64,000 bases of DNA from Holdemania massiliensis AP2 (GCF_000327285.1 NZ_HE998567.1:271456-335455); one strand, 5' to 3'; positions 43,852-53,669 are shown, counted from the first letter of the stretch. Translations and numbers: made by a program. The notes: a model not told the origin generated them from the letters alone.

Positions 43852-43956
43852 GATTAAACCTCTCCTTCTGTTTAGATTATACAAGGCTGTTGGAAAAAGA
43901 AAAGCGTTTCAACATTGAAAAGTTTAAATCAAACATTGACATTTCTTAGTGCTTAT

Positions 43957-43990
43957 AATACAGTTAATACAGATAGTACAGATCATACAG
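43957..43990 (+). repeat. four TACAG iterons with a 9-bp period upstream of gntR
   Basis: TACAG occurs at 43959, 43968, 43977 and 43986, exactly 9 bp apart, ending 15 bp before the GntR start codon. A TTGACA (43936) and TATAAT (43954) lie just upstream but only 12 bp apart. The repeats may be the operator for the GntR protein. Confidence 0.6.
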
Positions 43991-44005
43991 ACTGGAGGCG
44001 GAAGC

Positions 44006-44374
44006 TTGTTTCTGATCAATACGCAAAGCAATGAGCCGATCTATGAACAGATCAAACGTCAGATCGTGCGGTTCATTGAAGCCGGAGTACTGCAGCCGGA
44101 TGAAAAGCTGATCTCGGTGCGCTCGCTGGCCCAGCAGTTGAATATCAATCCCAACACTGTGCAAAAGGCCTATCAGGAGCTGGAAGCGGAAGGCATTCTT
44201 TATACGCTGCCAAAAAAAGGGGTGTTTGTCCGCGGGCTGCCCGCAAGCGCAAAAGTCAGCGGTGTGGAAACGGAAGTCCGGCAGCTGCTTCAGCTATGCC
44301 GCAAGCTGAAGATCAGCACTGAAGAGCTGATTGAAATCATTAGGAAGGAAGGGAAAAATGATGTTGATCGTTGA
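44006..44374 (+). CDS. GntR (YtrA-type) transcriptional regulator
   Basis: Small GntR-family protein (122 aa): an N-terminal winged helix (EPIYEQIKRQIVRFIEAG ... VRSLAQQLNINPNTVQKAY) and a short helical C-terminal part, as in the YtrA subfamily that controls ABC transporter operons. The TTG at 44006 is chosen because ggagg lies 7 bases upstream. It overlaps the ABC ATPase gene by 17 bases. Confidence 0.9.
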   Translation: MFLINTQSNEPIYEQIKRQIVRFIEAGVLQPDEKLISVRSLAQQLNINPNTVQKAYQELEAEGILYTLPKKGVFVRGLPASAKVSGVETEVRQLLQLCRKLKISTEELIEIIRKEGKNDVDR

Positions 44375-45257
44375 CAAGGTAACCAAGTCGATTGGGACGA
44401 AAAAGATTTTGCAGGAGTGCAGCCTGAATGTGCAGGCGGGTCAGATCTGCGGCCTGGCAGGGCCTAACGGTGCGGGAAAAACGACGCTGCTCAACTGCAT
44501 CGCCGGCGTTTTAACTCCAGAAGCAGGTCAGATCGAATTGGATGGGAAGGATCTGATTCACCAGCCCCTGAATCGGAAAGCGTTGTTTCTGATCAGTGAT
44601 GATTTTGATTTTCATCCGTTTGGGACAATTCGTCAAATGAAAGAATTCTTTGATATTTTTTATTCCCTGGACGAAGGAGAGCTGGCGCGTCATTTCAATC
44701 ACTTCAAATTAGAAGAGAAAAATGGAATTTATTCTTTGTCTAAGGGACAGAAACGACAAGTCTTATTTTCAATTGCTTTAAGTCTGGACTTGCGGTTATT
44801 GATGGTTGACGAAGTCTATGACGGGCTGGACTGGAATGTCCGGCGTTATCTTGTGCGAGAGCTGACAAATCGGATCAGCGACAAGTCGATGGCTTTATTG
44901 TTGGTATCACACAGTTTGAAGGAGATCAAAGGCATCTGCGACCACTGTTTCTTAATGAAGGATCAGTCCATTGTGGCTCAGGAAGACTTGTTGGAAAATC
45001 ATTTATTCCGGATCCAGCTGGTGTTCCGGGAAGAATGCAAACCTGATTTTAAAGCTTTGGAAATCATCCGGACCCAACAGATCGGGAAATGCTGGAATGC
45101 GATTGTCCGTGCAAACGAACAGACCCTACGCCGCGTAATGGCGCAATTATCGCCGGTTTTGGCTGACGTCCAGCCGCTTAGCTTGGAAGATTACTTCAGC
45201 TTAATGACAGATTCATCGTGGAAAGGGGAGGAAGAAGATGACGGAGAAATATTTTAA
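44358..45257 (+). CDS. ABC transporter ATP-binding protein
   Basis: Nucleotide-binding subunit (about 299 aa) with Walker A GPNGAGKTT near residue 40, a signature motif variant SLSKGQKRQV, Walker B LLMVDEVYDGLD and switch H-loop SHS. The Walker B region has Val-Tyr where Pro often stands. It pairs with the permease that follows and with the GntR gene before it, forming a YtrA-BC-like system. Possible roles are drug or peptide export or cell-envelope stress response. Confidence 0.93.
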   Translation: MMLIVDKVTKSIGTKKILQECSLNVQAGQICGLAGPNGAGKTTLLNCIAGVLTPEAGQIELDGKDLIHQPLNRKALFLISDDFDFHPFGTIRQMKEFFDIFYSLDEGELARHFNHFKLEEKNGIYSLSKGQKRQVLFSIALSLDLRLLMVDEVYDGLDWNVRRYLVRELTNRISDKSMALLLVSHSLKEIKGICDHCFLMKDQSIVAQEDLLENHLFRIQLVFREECKPDFKALEIIRTQQIGKCWNAIVRANEQTLRRVMAQLSPVLADVQPLSLEDYFSLMTDSSWKGEEEDDGEIF

Positions 45258-46581
45258 ATATCTGATAAAACAATCCTTGCCGCTTTTTGGGATCATTTTA
45301 ATCGGCGGAAGCTTTTTTGTAACCGGGTTGATCAACCTGGATAATTTGCCGGCCTATGTATTTCTTTTATCTGCCGGCGTACCCTTTTTATTTGAACTCA
45401 GCCGGTATCATAAGAAGTCGGCGTACTTTTACAGCAGCCTGCCGATTGAACAGAAAAACCTATGGATCGCAAGGATTGGCTGCGTCCAGTTCCTGGTTCT
45501 GATTCCCTCTCTGCTTTTCCTGTTTGCGCTGATCTGCCGCCACAGCCTCTCCTTTTCCAGCATGCTTCAGCTTGTTCTGGCATGGACGGCAAGTCTGTTT
45601 TTAGTGACCTCATTGAATTTGCTGATCTTCAGCTTTTGTCATACCTTGCTTGACGCGGTGATTATTTTTGCTAACGGCTTAGCTTTGCCGACATTTTTGA
45701 TCAACACGATTCACTATTTAACAAAAATGAATATGCAGTTTGGCTATACAGCGCCGGTCTGGCTGAGAAACCTCTCACCCTGGCAGCGGATGTTTGAGAT
45801 GATGCGTGAGTCGGTATGGCAGATGGATTATGGATGGAGCGGCAACACGCTGGGCAATGGGCTGGAATACGGGATTGCCGTACTGATGGGAAGTCTTGCA
45901 CTGCTCTGTCTTCTTTTTAAAGTAAGCCGGTTCCGCAGTGAAGAGGCGGGAAGACTGTCAAGCTCACGGAGGATGCTTGTGTTTTTGATCCGGTTGGATA
46001 CGTTTCTGCTTTTGTTAGTAATGACATGGAAACCGATTTTGGAATGGGCGACCGGGTTATTCTATGCCGTTTTCTTAATTTGCCTGCTTTATTTTGGCGG
46101 CTTGATGCTGGCGAAGCAGCGATTCAAAGTTACCGTGAAGGAAGTGCTTTGCCTGTTAATCCTGATCTTGACAGCTAGGGGAGTCAACCTTGCTTACCGC
46201 AGCCTTTGTTATAGGTATGAACGGCTGAGCGTTCAGCGGATGAATGAAGTTGCGTTGGAATTCTATGTTTATCCGAATAAAGGAGGGATGATTCCGGAAA
46301 ATTTATCCTGTTACATCGAATTAGCGGGAGTCAAAGATCCGTTAGTCCTCAATGAGCTGCGCGGATGGATGAAAGTCACATTGGATGGGCATTTTAAGGA
46401 TTCTAATTACTATGAATATGAGGATTGGAATGACGATGAGTCACGGACGATGCAAGTGCGTTTTCATGATAATCAAAGTTTGAGCTATGATAAGAATATC
46501 CCAGTCGATTTATTATCAAACAGCCAAGTCGTCCAGCTGTTTTACAAACAAAATCTGCCAGAAGGCTGCTATTTACACTGA
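45238..46581 (+). CDS. ABC transporter permease
   Basis: Membrane protein of 447 aa with six or more hydrophobic helices in the first 330 residues and an extracellular-type hydrophilic C-terminal domain of about 110 residues. It overlaps the ATPase gene by 20 bases. No named family recognised beyond ABC-2-like export permeases. Confidence 0.82.
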   Translation: MTEKYFKYLIKQSLPLFGIILIGGSFFVTGLINLDNLPAYVFLLSAGVPFLFELSRYHKKSAYFYSSLPIEQKNLWIARIGCVQFLVLIPSLLFLFALICRHSLSFSSMLQLVLAWTASLFLVTSLNLLIFSFCHTLLDAVIIFANGLALPTFLINTIHYLTKMNMQFGYTAPVWLRNLSPWQRMFEMMRESVWQMDYGWSGNTLGNGLEYGIAVLMGSLALLCLLFKVSRFRSEEAGRLSSSRRMLVFLIRLDTFLLLLVMTWKPILEWATGLFYAVFLICLLYFGGLMLAKQRFKVTVKEVLCLLILILTARGVNLAYRSLCYRYERLSVQRMNEVALEFYVYPNKGGMIPENLSCYIELAGVKDPLVLNELRGWMKVTLDGHFKDSNYYEYEDWNDDESRTMQVRFHDNQSLSYDKNIPVDLLSNSQVVQLFYKQNLPEGCYLH

Positions 46582-46720
46582 TCTTAAAAACAAACATGTT
46601 CATAAACGAAACATTGGATTTTGAATATTGTTGAAAAGCGTGGACGCTTCAGTTTTACACGGGTAAGAAAAAGATTGCTGGAAAACTAACTGAAGGGATA
46701 AAAAGCAGGGGATAAACAAA

Positions 46721-46764
46721 AGCAGCGGATGGATTGTTCATTATAAAACAATCCGTTCGCTGCT
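46721..46764. terminator. bidirectional terminator
   Basis: Arms of about 18 bases (46721-46738 and 46746-46764) form a long stem between the ABC operon and the minus-strand exporter gene. T tracts lie on both sides. Confidence 0.8.
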
Positions 46765-46796
46765 TTACTCTTTGTTTTAAGTTTTTACACGCAATC

Positions 46797-47564
46797 TCAG
46801 CCAAGATATTTAACAGCCAGCATAAAGAGTCCGAGAACAAACAGCACGACGCCGGTAACCTGATTCAGCTTCTTCGGTTCTGCTTTGTTGGCGAAGCGGG
46901 CGGCGATCATGGCGCCTAAATAAGTGAAGAAAACGCTGCTGATGAGCGGGAACCATTGGATGACGCCGCTGATTGCAAAGTGGCTGAGCGCCCCGGTCAG
47001 CGCTGTAAAGGTCATGATGAACACGCTGGTGCCGACCGCTGTTTTTAAATCATAGCCCAAGACGCTGACAAGCACCAGCAGCATCATCATGCCGCCGCCG
47101 GCCCCGATAAAGCCGCAGATCAAACCGATAAAGATACCGCAGATTAACGACAAAACTGCTTTTTGTTTTGCGGTGCGGGTCTGATTCTTGGAGCTGGCGC
47201 TCATGACAGGCTTAATGATGAAGCGGACACCCAGAAGCATGGTCATCCACACCGAGAAGCTGCCCAGGGTTGTCTGCGGGATTAGAGACCCCAACCAGCT
47301 GCCCACCATAGTGAACAGCACAGTGGAGATCATCATGATAAGACCGTTGCGGATGTCAAGATTCTTATGTTTGTAGTAAGTATACGCAGAGACGGCTGAG
47401 GCCAAGACGTCGGAGGCCAGTGAAATGCCGACCGCTTCATAAGCGTTAAAGCCCAATAAGGTGACAAGCATCGGGGTGATGACTGCCGCTGCCGATAGTC
47501 CTGCCAAACCGGTAGCAATCCCAGCACCAAGTCCGGCAATCATCGTGACGATTAGAATATTCAT
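46797..47564 (-). CDS. TauE/SafE-family sulfite/organosulfur exporter
   Basis: Membrane transporter of 255 aa with about eight helices and the internal repeat typical of TauE/SafE, including GAGIATGLAGLSAAAVITPML near the N terminus and GFIGAGGGMMMLLVL in the second half. Family members export sulfite or sulfonates. Monocistronic on the minus strand with gaaggag before the ATG. Confidence 0.9.
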   Translation of the reverse strand: MNILIVTMIAGLGAGIATGLAGLSAAAVITPMLVTLLGFNAYEAVGISLASDVLASAVSAYTYYKHKNLDIRNGLIMMISTVLFTMVGSWLGSLIPQTTLGSFSVWMTMLLGVRFIIKPVMSASSKNQTRTAKQKAVLSLICGIFIGLICGFIGAGGGMMMLLVLVSVLGYDLKTAVGTSVFIMTFTALTGALSHFAISGVIQWFPLISSVFFTYLGAMIAARFANKAEPKKLNQVTGVVLFVLGLFMLAVKYLG

Positions 47565-47673
47565 AGATTCAGCTCCTTCAGTTGGTTTAATTGTAAACTA
47601 TTTATAAATTATAAAGAGCCGGAAGAGAAAGTCAAGCGAAACTGTCTGTGATTGTTGACAAAGTCGGAAAGTT

Positions 47674-47700
47674 GTCAAAAAAACCGCTGGAATTCAGCGG
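47674..47700 (-). terminator. terminator of the citrate synthase gene
   Basis: On the minus strand CCGCTG / CAGCGG with a 5-base loop, overlapping the stop, then seven T. Confidence 0.85.
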
Positions 47701-49037
47701 CTTTTCCGTTGGTCGATGGGGATATAATCGGCTAAGGTACCGACATATTTGCCGGCTGGACGAACAATCCGATCGCAGTACAGCTTGTTTTCGATATTGT
47801 GAGCGAGCCATCCAACCATGCGGCTGGCCGCAAACAGCGGGGAGTAGCAATCTTCTGGGATATCGAGCATCGAGTAGACTAAGCCGCTGTAGAAATCGAT
47901 GTTGCTGCTGACATGAATACCTTTGCGTCGATAGATAACCTGTTTCGCCAGTTCCTCTGTTCTTTGATAAAATACAAACCGTTCTTTACAGTTTTTCTCT
48001 TCCGCCAGAATTTCAATCTGTTTCTTTAAGATTTCACTGCGCGGATCAGAAAGCGTGTAGACCGCATGGCCCATTCCATAGATCAGACCTTTGCCGTCAA
48101 AGAATTGTTTGTCCATGATTTTTTCCAAAAGGGCGGTCAACTGCTCATCACTGGCCTCTAAGCCGATTTCAGCAAGGATCGCATCCATCATCCTTCTGGC
48201 AGAAATATTGGCGCCGCCATGGCGCGGACCTTTCAGTGATCCTACTGAGGCCGCCATTGCTGAGTAAATGTCCGTGCCGGTAGAAGCGACAACGATGTTG
48301 GCAAACGTAGAGTTGTTGCCGGAACCATGATCTGCATGCAGCACCATCATCAAATCCAAAATCTTGGCTTCCTGGTGAGTGAACTGCTGATCGGGTCGCA
48401 GCAAGGATAAGATATTCTCAGCGATGGAGTACTCCGTGCGAACCGGATGAACGATTAAACTCTTATTTTCAAAGAAATGCGCCTTGGCTGCCATGGAATA
48501 ACAAAGAATGGCCGGCATTTTTGCCAAGATGGAAAGTCCCTGATCCAAGGTGTTGAGCACAGAGATGTCATCGGCCTGGGGATCTTCGCCATACAGCATC
48601 AACAACGCTTTCTGGATCTGATTCATAATATTCATACTGGGATAACGCAGAATATTGGTCGCCAGAAAACCTTCCGGCAGCGTATAGCGGCTGCGCAGCT
48701 GACTGGTGAATAAGGAAAGTTCCTGCTGAGTTGGCAGATGGCCGAATAAAATCAAAAAGCAGGTTTCCTCGTAGCCGCAAATCTCATCCTGATCCAAATT
48801 GCGGCACAGCTGTGTGATCGGGATTCCCCGATAATACAGCTCACCCTGATCGTCCACTTTTTTGCCGTTGACCAGTTTGTAGCCGACGACATCCGCAATC
48901 CGGGTCAGGCCGATCAAAACGCCGGTGCCGTCTTCATTGCGCAGGCCTTTTTTGACATCATATTTAGTATATAATTCGTTGTCGATTTTGTTTTCCGGGA
49001 TTGAATCCTGGAAGATTTTCTGCAGCTCACTGTTCAT
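47694..49037 (-). CDS. citrate synthase
   Basis: Condenses oxaloacetate and acetyl-CoA to citrate (447 aa). Active-site blocks are clear: HADHGSGNNSTF with catalytic His, GPRHGGAN, and GMGHAVYTLSDPR. Divergent from the aconitase gene, with 137 bp between the starts holding both promoters. No isocitrate dehydrogenase is in the window, so the pair may serve a partial TCA branch toward glutamate. Confidence 0.95.
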   Translation of the reverse strand: MNSELQKIFQDSIPENKIDNELYTKYDVKKGLRNEDGTGVLIGLTRIADVVGYKLVNGKKVDDQGELYYRGIPITQLCRNLDQDEICGYEETCFLILFGHLPTQQELSLFTSQLRSRYTLPEGFLATNILRYPSMNIMNQIQKALLMLYGEDPQADDISVLNTLDQGLSILAKMPAILCYSMAAKAHFFENKSLIVHPVRTEYSIAENILSLLRPDQQFTHQEAKILDLMMVLHADHGSGNNSTFANIVVASTGTDIYSAMAASVGSLKGPRHGGANISARRMMDAILAEIGLEASDEQLTALLEKIMDKQFFDGKGLIYGMGHAVYTLSDPRSEILKKQIEILAEEKNCKERFVFYQRTEELAKQVIYRRKGIHVSSNIDFYSGLVYSMLDIPEDCYSPLFAASRMVGWLAHNIENKLYCDRIVRPAGKYVGTLADYIPIDQRKSR

Positions 49038-49121
49038 GTTTTCACCTCAATGGTTCTAGTTTACTACAAAAATGAAAGAAATGACACCAAAAAGAAAACA
49101 TTTTACTTTTTGTGTAAAGAC

Positions 49122-49150
49122 TTTCAAAAGCGTGGCCAAGCTGATATAAT
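49122..49150 (+). promoter_or_regulatory. promoter of the aconitase gene
   Basis: TTTCAA at 49122-49127 and TATAAT at 49145-49150, 17-bp spacer, 25 bp before the start codon. Confidence 0.65.
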
Positions 49151-49174
49151 AAAGTCTATGAAAGAAGGGGTTGG

Positions 49175-51097
49175 ATGAAAACTTTGGCAGAAAAAATTCT
49201 GGCGGCACACCGCGTCAGCGGCGAACTGAAAGCCGGAATGCCGATTGAAATCAAAATCGATCAGACACTGACACAGGACGCGACGGGGACAATGGCTTAT
49301 TTACAGTTTGAGGCGATGGGCTGTGAACAGGTGAAGACCGAGTGTTCCCTCAGCTATGTCGATCACAATACGCTGCAAAATGGTTTTGAAAATGCGGATG
49401 ATCACGAATATCTCCGCACGGTGGCCGACCGGTACGGCATTATTTTCTCGCGGCCGGGCAATGGCATCTGTCATCAGGTGCATCTGGAACGTTTTGATAA
49501 ACCAGGCAAAACCTTGCTGGGATCGGATTCCCACACGCCGACGGCCGGAGCGATGGGGATGATTGCGATCGGGGCGGGCGGACTGGATGTTGCCTGTGCC
49601 ATGGCCGGGATGCCGTTTGCCTTAACAATGCCGAAAATCGTCAATATCCGGCTGAAAAACCGATTGCCGCATGGGGTTGGGGCTAAGGATATTATATTAA
49701 AAGTGCTGTCGCTATTGAGCGTGAAGGGCGGCGTCGGCAAAATCTTTGAATACACGGGAGACGGTATTCTTGATTTAAGCGTTCCGGAGCGCAGCACCAT
49801 CTGCAACATGGGAGCTGAGCTGGGGGCGACGACTTCACTGTTTCCCAGCGATGAAAATACCCATGAATTTTTAATCAAACAGGGACGCGGTGAAGACTTC
49901 ATCGAGCTGAAGGCGGATCCGGATGCAGTATATGACGAAATCCTTGAAATTGACTGTGCCGCGCTGAAACCCTTGGTAGCCTGTCCGCATTCCCCAGATT
50001 TGGTGAAGCCGGTTGAAGAGCTTGCAGGATTGAAGGTCAACCAGGTTGCCATCGGCTCCTGTACGAATTCCTCCTTGACCGATCTGTTGGAGGTGGCGCG
50101 GATACTCAAAGGTAAGACCGTGCATCCGGATGTTTCGTTGGTGATCTCCTTCGGCTCCAAACAAGTGCTGCAGATGCTCAGCCGCTGCGGAGCCTTGGAT
50201 GATCTGATCGCCGCAGGTGCGCGTCTGTTGGAAGCAACATGCGGGCCGTGCATTGGGATGGGTCAAAGTCCTAAGACGGAGGGTGTATCGCTGCGCACTT
50301 TCAATCGAAACTTCTATGGCCGCAGCGGAACGATGAGCGCGGGGATTTATCTGGTTTCGCCGGCAACGGCCGCCGCCAGTGCCATCGCCGGGGTTGTCTG
50401 CAGCGCTGAAACGATCGATTATGTCAAGCCCGAGATGCCTGAGGCGTATCTAATTGATGATTCAATGCTTTTAAAACCGAGCTGTGATCCGCAGCGGGAA
50501 ATTCTGCGCGGTCCCAATATCAAGCCGTATCCAGCGAAGGAGCCGTTGGCCGAAAGGATCGATAAATTGGTGATGATCAAAGTCGGCGACAACATCACAA
50601 CTGACCACATCATGCCAGCGGGAGCCAAAATTCTCCCTTATCGAAGCAACATTGAGAAGATCAGTGAGTTCTGTTACAGTCAGATCGAACCTGAGTTTCA
50701 TGACCGGTGTCTGAAGCATGGCGGAGGCTGGATCCTTGCCGGGGAGAATTACGGCCAGGGCAGTTCGCGCGAACATGCTGCGTTAGCGCCGATGTACTTG
50801 AAAATTCAAGCGGTCATCGCCAAAAGCTATGCCCGGATTCACCGGCAGAATCTGATTAATGCCGGCATTCTGCCGCTGGTTTTTGAAGACCCGCAGGATT
50901 ATGAGCGGATTGAAGCGATGGACAGGCTGGAAGTCAATTGTGAAGCACTGGCGGAAGGTCAGCCGTTAACGATTACGGATGCTTCCCAAGGCTTTACCTT
51001 CAGCGCAGAGCATCATTGTACGGCGCGCGAAATCGAGATTCTTCAAGCCGGCGGACTGCTGAATCGAATCCGAAGACAAAATCAAACGCAAGGTTAA
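49175..51097 (+). CDS. aconitate hydratase
   Basis: Isomerises citrate to isocitrate (640 aa, the short mitochondrial/archaeal-like form). The three [4Fe-4S] ligands are visible: Cys in GSCTNSS and the pair in ATCGPCIG. The substrate loop GSDSHTPT and the C-terminal swivel domain with GGGWILAGENYGQGSSREHAA are intact. Transcribed away from citrate synthase, whose product it uses. Confidence 0.95.
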   Translation: MKTLAEKILAAHRVSGELKAGMPIEIKIDQTLTQDATGTMAYLQFEAMGCEQVKTECSLSYVDHNTLQNGFENADDHEYLRTVADRYGIIFSRPGNGICHQVHLERFDKPGKTLLGSDSHTPTAGAMGMIAIGAGGLDVACAMAGMPFALTMPKIVNIRLKNRLPHGVGAKDIILKVLSLLSVKGGVGKIFEYTGDGILDLSVPERSTICNMGAELGATTSLFPSDENTHEFLIKQGRGEDFIELKADPDAVYDEILEIDCAALKPLVACPHSPDLVKPVEELAGLKVNQVAIGSCTNSSLTDLLEVARILKGKTVHPDVSLVISFGSKQVLQMLSRCGALDDLIAAGARLLEATCGPCIGMGQSPKTEGVSLRTFNRNFYGRSGTMSAGIYLVSPATAAASAIAGVVCSAETIDYVKPEMPEAYLIDDSMLLKPSCDPQREILRGPNIKPYPAKEPLAERIDKLVMIKVGDNITTDHIMPAGAKILPYRSNIEKISEFCYSQIEPEFHDRCLKHGGGWILAGENYGQGSSREHAALAPMYLKIQAVIAKSYARIHRQNLINAGILPLVFEDPQDYERIEAMDRLEVNCEALAEGQPLTITDASQGFTFSAEHHCTAREIEILQAGGLLNRIRRQNQTQG

Positions 51098-51101
51098 ACA
51101 G

Positions 51102-51126
51102 AAAGCTGACCGCCGTCAGCTTTTCT
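51102..51126 (+). terminator. terminator after aconitase
   Basis: Stem AAGCTGAC / GTCAGCTT with a 4-base loop and TTTTCTTCTG. Confidence 0.85.
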
Positions 51127-51163
51127 TCTGCTTCATTTCTTGCTTATTAACAGAAAAACAAAA

Positions 51164-51192
51164 TTGAACTTTCTGCAAAGAAAGCGTATAAT
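51164..51192 (+). promoter_or_regulatory. sigma-A promoter of the MATE gene
   Basis: TTGAAC at 51164-51169 and TATAAT at 51187-51192 with a 17-bp spacer. Confidence 0.8.
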
Positions 51193-51221
51193 CAGACGAG
51201 TTCAGAGAATGGGGGAAGGCA

Positions 51222-52553
51222 ATGTTTACCAATCAAAAATTAAAACAACTGATCATTCCGTTAGTGATTGAACAAATCCTGGCGGTATTGGTCGGCATGG
51301 CGGACATCATGATGGTCAGCAGTGTTTCAGAAGCTGCCGTATCCGGTGTTTCGCTGGTCGATTCAATCAGTATTCTGATCATCAATATTTTTGCGGCGCT
51401 GGCGACCGGCGGCGCGGTGGTCGCGGCGCAGTATCTTGGCCGTCAACAGGAGGAGCAGGCATGCTTTTCAGCCAAGCAGTTAATCTTATGCACCACGGTG
51501 ATTTCGGCGGTGATTATGGTGGCCTTTCTGCTTTTTGGTCAGCCGCTGATTTCTTTGATCTTCGGCAAGGTGGAGCCGGAGGTGCTCTCCAGTGCCCAGA
51601 CCTATCTGTTTATCACGTCGATGTCCTATCCGTTTATCGCCTTGTATAATTCCTGTGCGGCGCTGTATCGGGCGATGGGCAATTCGCGGATTTCGATGGT
51701 GACTTCCTTGATTATGAACTCGCTGAATATCGCCGGCAATGCTCTGTTGATTTATGGCTTTGGCATGGGCGTGGAAGGCGCGGCGATTCCAACCTTGATC
51801 TCACGGATCGTGTGTGCTGTACTGATTGTGGTGATGCTTCGGCATCGTCAGGATCAGATCCGGCTGGATTCGTATTTCCATCTCGGTTTTGATTGGCCGA
51901 TGATCAAACGCATCCTGCAGATCGGCGTGCCTAACGGATTGGAAAACGGGATGTTTCAGATTGGCAAGATTCTTGTGCAGAGCTTAGTTGCCGTTTTTGG
52001 AACAGCCTCGATTGCGGCCAATGCGGTCGCCAATAACTTTGCTTCGATGGAAGTCATTCCGGCAGCCGCCATCGGCTTAGGTCTGGTGACCGTTGTCGGT
52101 CAGTGCGTTGGCGCGGGGAAGATCGAGGAAGCCCGTTATTATACCAAAAAACTGATGAAATGGGCCTATATGGCTTCGATTGCATTAAATATCTGTATTC
52201 TGCTCGGGGCCAATGTTCTGTTAAAGCTGTACCATTTGTCGCCGGAAACGCTGGATATTGCTTTTAAGCTGTTGTTTATCCATGGGTTCTTTGTCATGGT
52301 CATCTGGCCGGTTTCCTTTACGCTGCCCAATGCCTTGCGGGCAGCCAATGATGCTCGTTTCACGATGAGCGTTTCGATCGCTTCGATGTGGATCTGCCGA
52401 ATTGGGTTAAGCTATGTTTTCGGCTTAGGTCTGGGACTGGGTGTTGTGGGCGTCTGGCTGGCCATGATCTGCGATTGGTTTGTCCGTTCAGCCTTTTTTG
52501 CGGTGCGCTTTCGCGGCGACCGCTGGACGCGCCGTCAGCTGATCGAGAGCTGA
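51222..52553 (+). CDS. MATE-family multidrug efflux transporter
   Basis: Cation-coupled exporter (443 aa) with twelve predicted helices in two repeated bundles. The MADIMMVS stretch in helix 1 to 2 and the conserved ALYRAMGNSRI loop identify the family. Substrate unknown. Own promoter and no operon partner. Confidence 0.92.
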   Translation: MFTNQKLKQLIIPLVIEQILAVLVGMADIMMVSSVSEAAVSGVSLVDSISILIINIFAALATGGAVVAAQYLGRQQEEQACFSAKQLILCTTVISAVIMVAFLLFGQPLISLIFGKVEPEVLSSAQTYLFITSMSYPFIALYNSCAALYRAMGNSRISMVTSLIMNSLNIAGNALLIYGFGMGVEGAAIPTLISRIVCAVLIVVMLRHRQDQIRLDSYFHLGFDWPMIKRILQIGVPNGLENGMFQIGKILVQSLVAVFGTASIAANAVANNFASMEVIPAAAIGLGLVTVVGQCVGAGKIEEARYYTKKLMKWAYMASIALNICILLGANVLLKLYHLSPETLDIAFKLLFIHGFFVMVIWPVSFTLPNALRAANDARFTMSVSIASMWICRIGLSYVFGLGLGLGVVGVWLAMICDWFVRSAFFAVRFRGDRWTRRQLIES

Positions 52554-52741
52554 GCAGCGTTTGAAGCAGAATAACAGGACAGTCTGAGGCTGGCTTGGAT
52601 ACCAGCGGTGACTGATTCTTGGGATAAGCGGAATTCTGATTTCAGGTCAGGATTCTTTTTTCTTTACAGGATTAAAGCTTGAAAATAATTCAACTTTTCG
52701 CTACAATGAAGAAAACAAACAGGAACAAAGGGGAGATACGG

Positions 52742-53653
52742 ATGCATGATATCTGGAATCCATGGCATGGCTGTATTAAAATCAGCGAAGGCTGCGAGCA
52801 TTGTTATATGTTTTATTTGGATCGTCAGCGCGGCCAGGATGGGGCGCAGATTCGCCGGGTTCAAAATGGTTTCGACATGCCGCTGAAAAAGGATCGCCGC
52901 GGTCATTTCAAGATTCAAAGCGGCGAACGGGTGCGCGTATGCATGAATTCCGACTTTTTTCTGGCAGAAGCGGATCCCTGGCGTGAAGAAGCCTGGAAGA
53001 TCATGAAAAAGCGTTCCGATGTCATTTTTTATCTGCTGACAAAGCGGCCGGAACGCGTCGAAGCTTGTCTGCCGAAGGATTGGGGAGACGGGTGGGAAAA
53101 TGTTTTTTTCAATGTGACGGCTGAGAACCAGAAACGTGCTGATCAGCGGCTGCCGTGGTTAATCAAGCTGCCGTTTCGGCATAAAGGCGTCATGTGCGCG
53201 CCGTTTATCGGGCCGGTTGATTTATCGCCATGGCTGAGCTGCGGTCAGATTGAACAGGTGATTTGCGGCGGGGAAAACTATGAAGGTGCCCGACCTTGCG
53301 ACTTTGATTGGGTTAAAGCGCTTGCCGCCCAATGCCGTCAAGCGGAAGTGGCGTTTAATTTTATTGAAACGGGTTCGCGGTTGTTCAAGGACGGACGAAT
53401 GTATTCTTTGCCGTCCAAAAGGCTGCAAAGTGAAATGGCCTGGAAATCGGGCGTCAGCTTCCCGGGAAAGCCGCAGGTTTTCAAACTGGAAGATGAATAT
53501 GGGCCAATTCCGCCGGAGCGTCTTTATCAGCCTTATTTTGGTCCGCATTGTCAACATTGCGGCGGTCAGCCGACATGCAATGGCTGTACCCGCTGCGGAC
53601 GCTGCGAAAAAAATGAGCGTGCAAAAAAAACGCTGGAAAAAAATAAATTCTGA
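52742..53653 (+). CDS. DUF5131 (phage Gp37/Gp68 family) protein with C-terminal cysteine cluster
   Basis: Protein of about 303 aa of the DUF5131/phage Gp37-Gp68 family, function unknown. The N-terminal signature WNPWHGCIKISEGCEHCYMF has a radical-SAM-like CxxCY arrangement. The C terminus has CQHC followed by CNGCTRCGRC, a CxxCxxCxxC ferredoxin-like run. The ATG at 52742 is preferred because aaaggggaga precedes it. A MerR gene follows after 16 bp. Confidence 0.85.
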   Translation: MHDIWNPWHGCIKISEGCEHCYMFYLDRQRGQDGAQIRRVQNGFDMPLKKDRRGHFKIQSGERVRVCMNSDFFLAEADPWREEAWKIMKKRSDVIFYLLTKRPERVEACLPKDWGDGWENVFFNVTAENQKRADQRLPWLIKLPFRHKGVMCAPFIGPVDLSPWLSCGQIEQVICGGENYEGARPCDFDWVKALAAQCRQAEVAFNFIETGSRLFKDGRMYSLPSKRLQSEMAWKSGVSFPGKPQVFKLEDEYGPIPPERLYQPYFGPHCQHCGGQPTCNGCTRCGRCEKNERAKKTLEKNKF

Positions 53654-53669
53654 AAAGAGGGAATAGGAA

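Noticed and set aside
43936..43959. TTGACA and TATAAT before the GntR gene as a standard promoter
   Set aside because: The spacer is only 12 bp, too short for sigma-A; one hexamer may belong to a different promoter.
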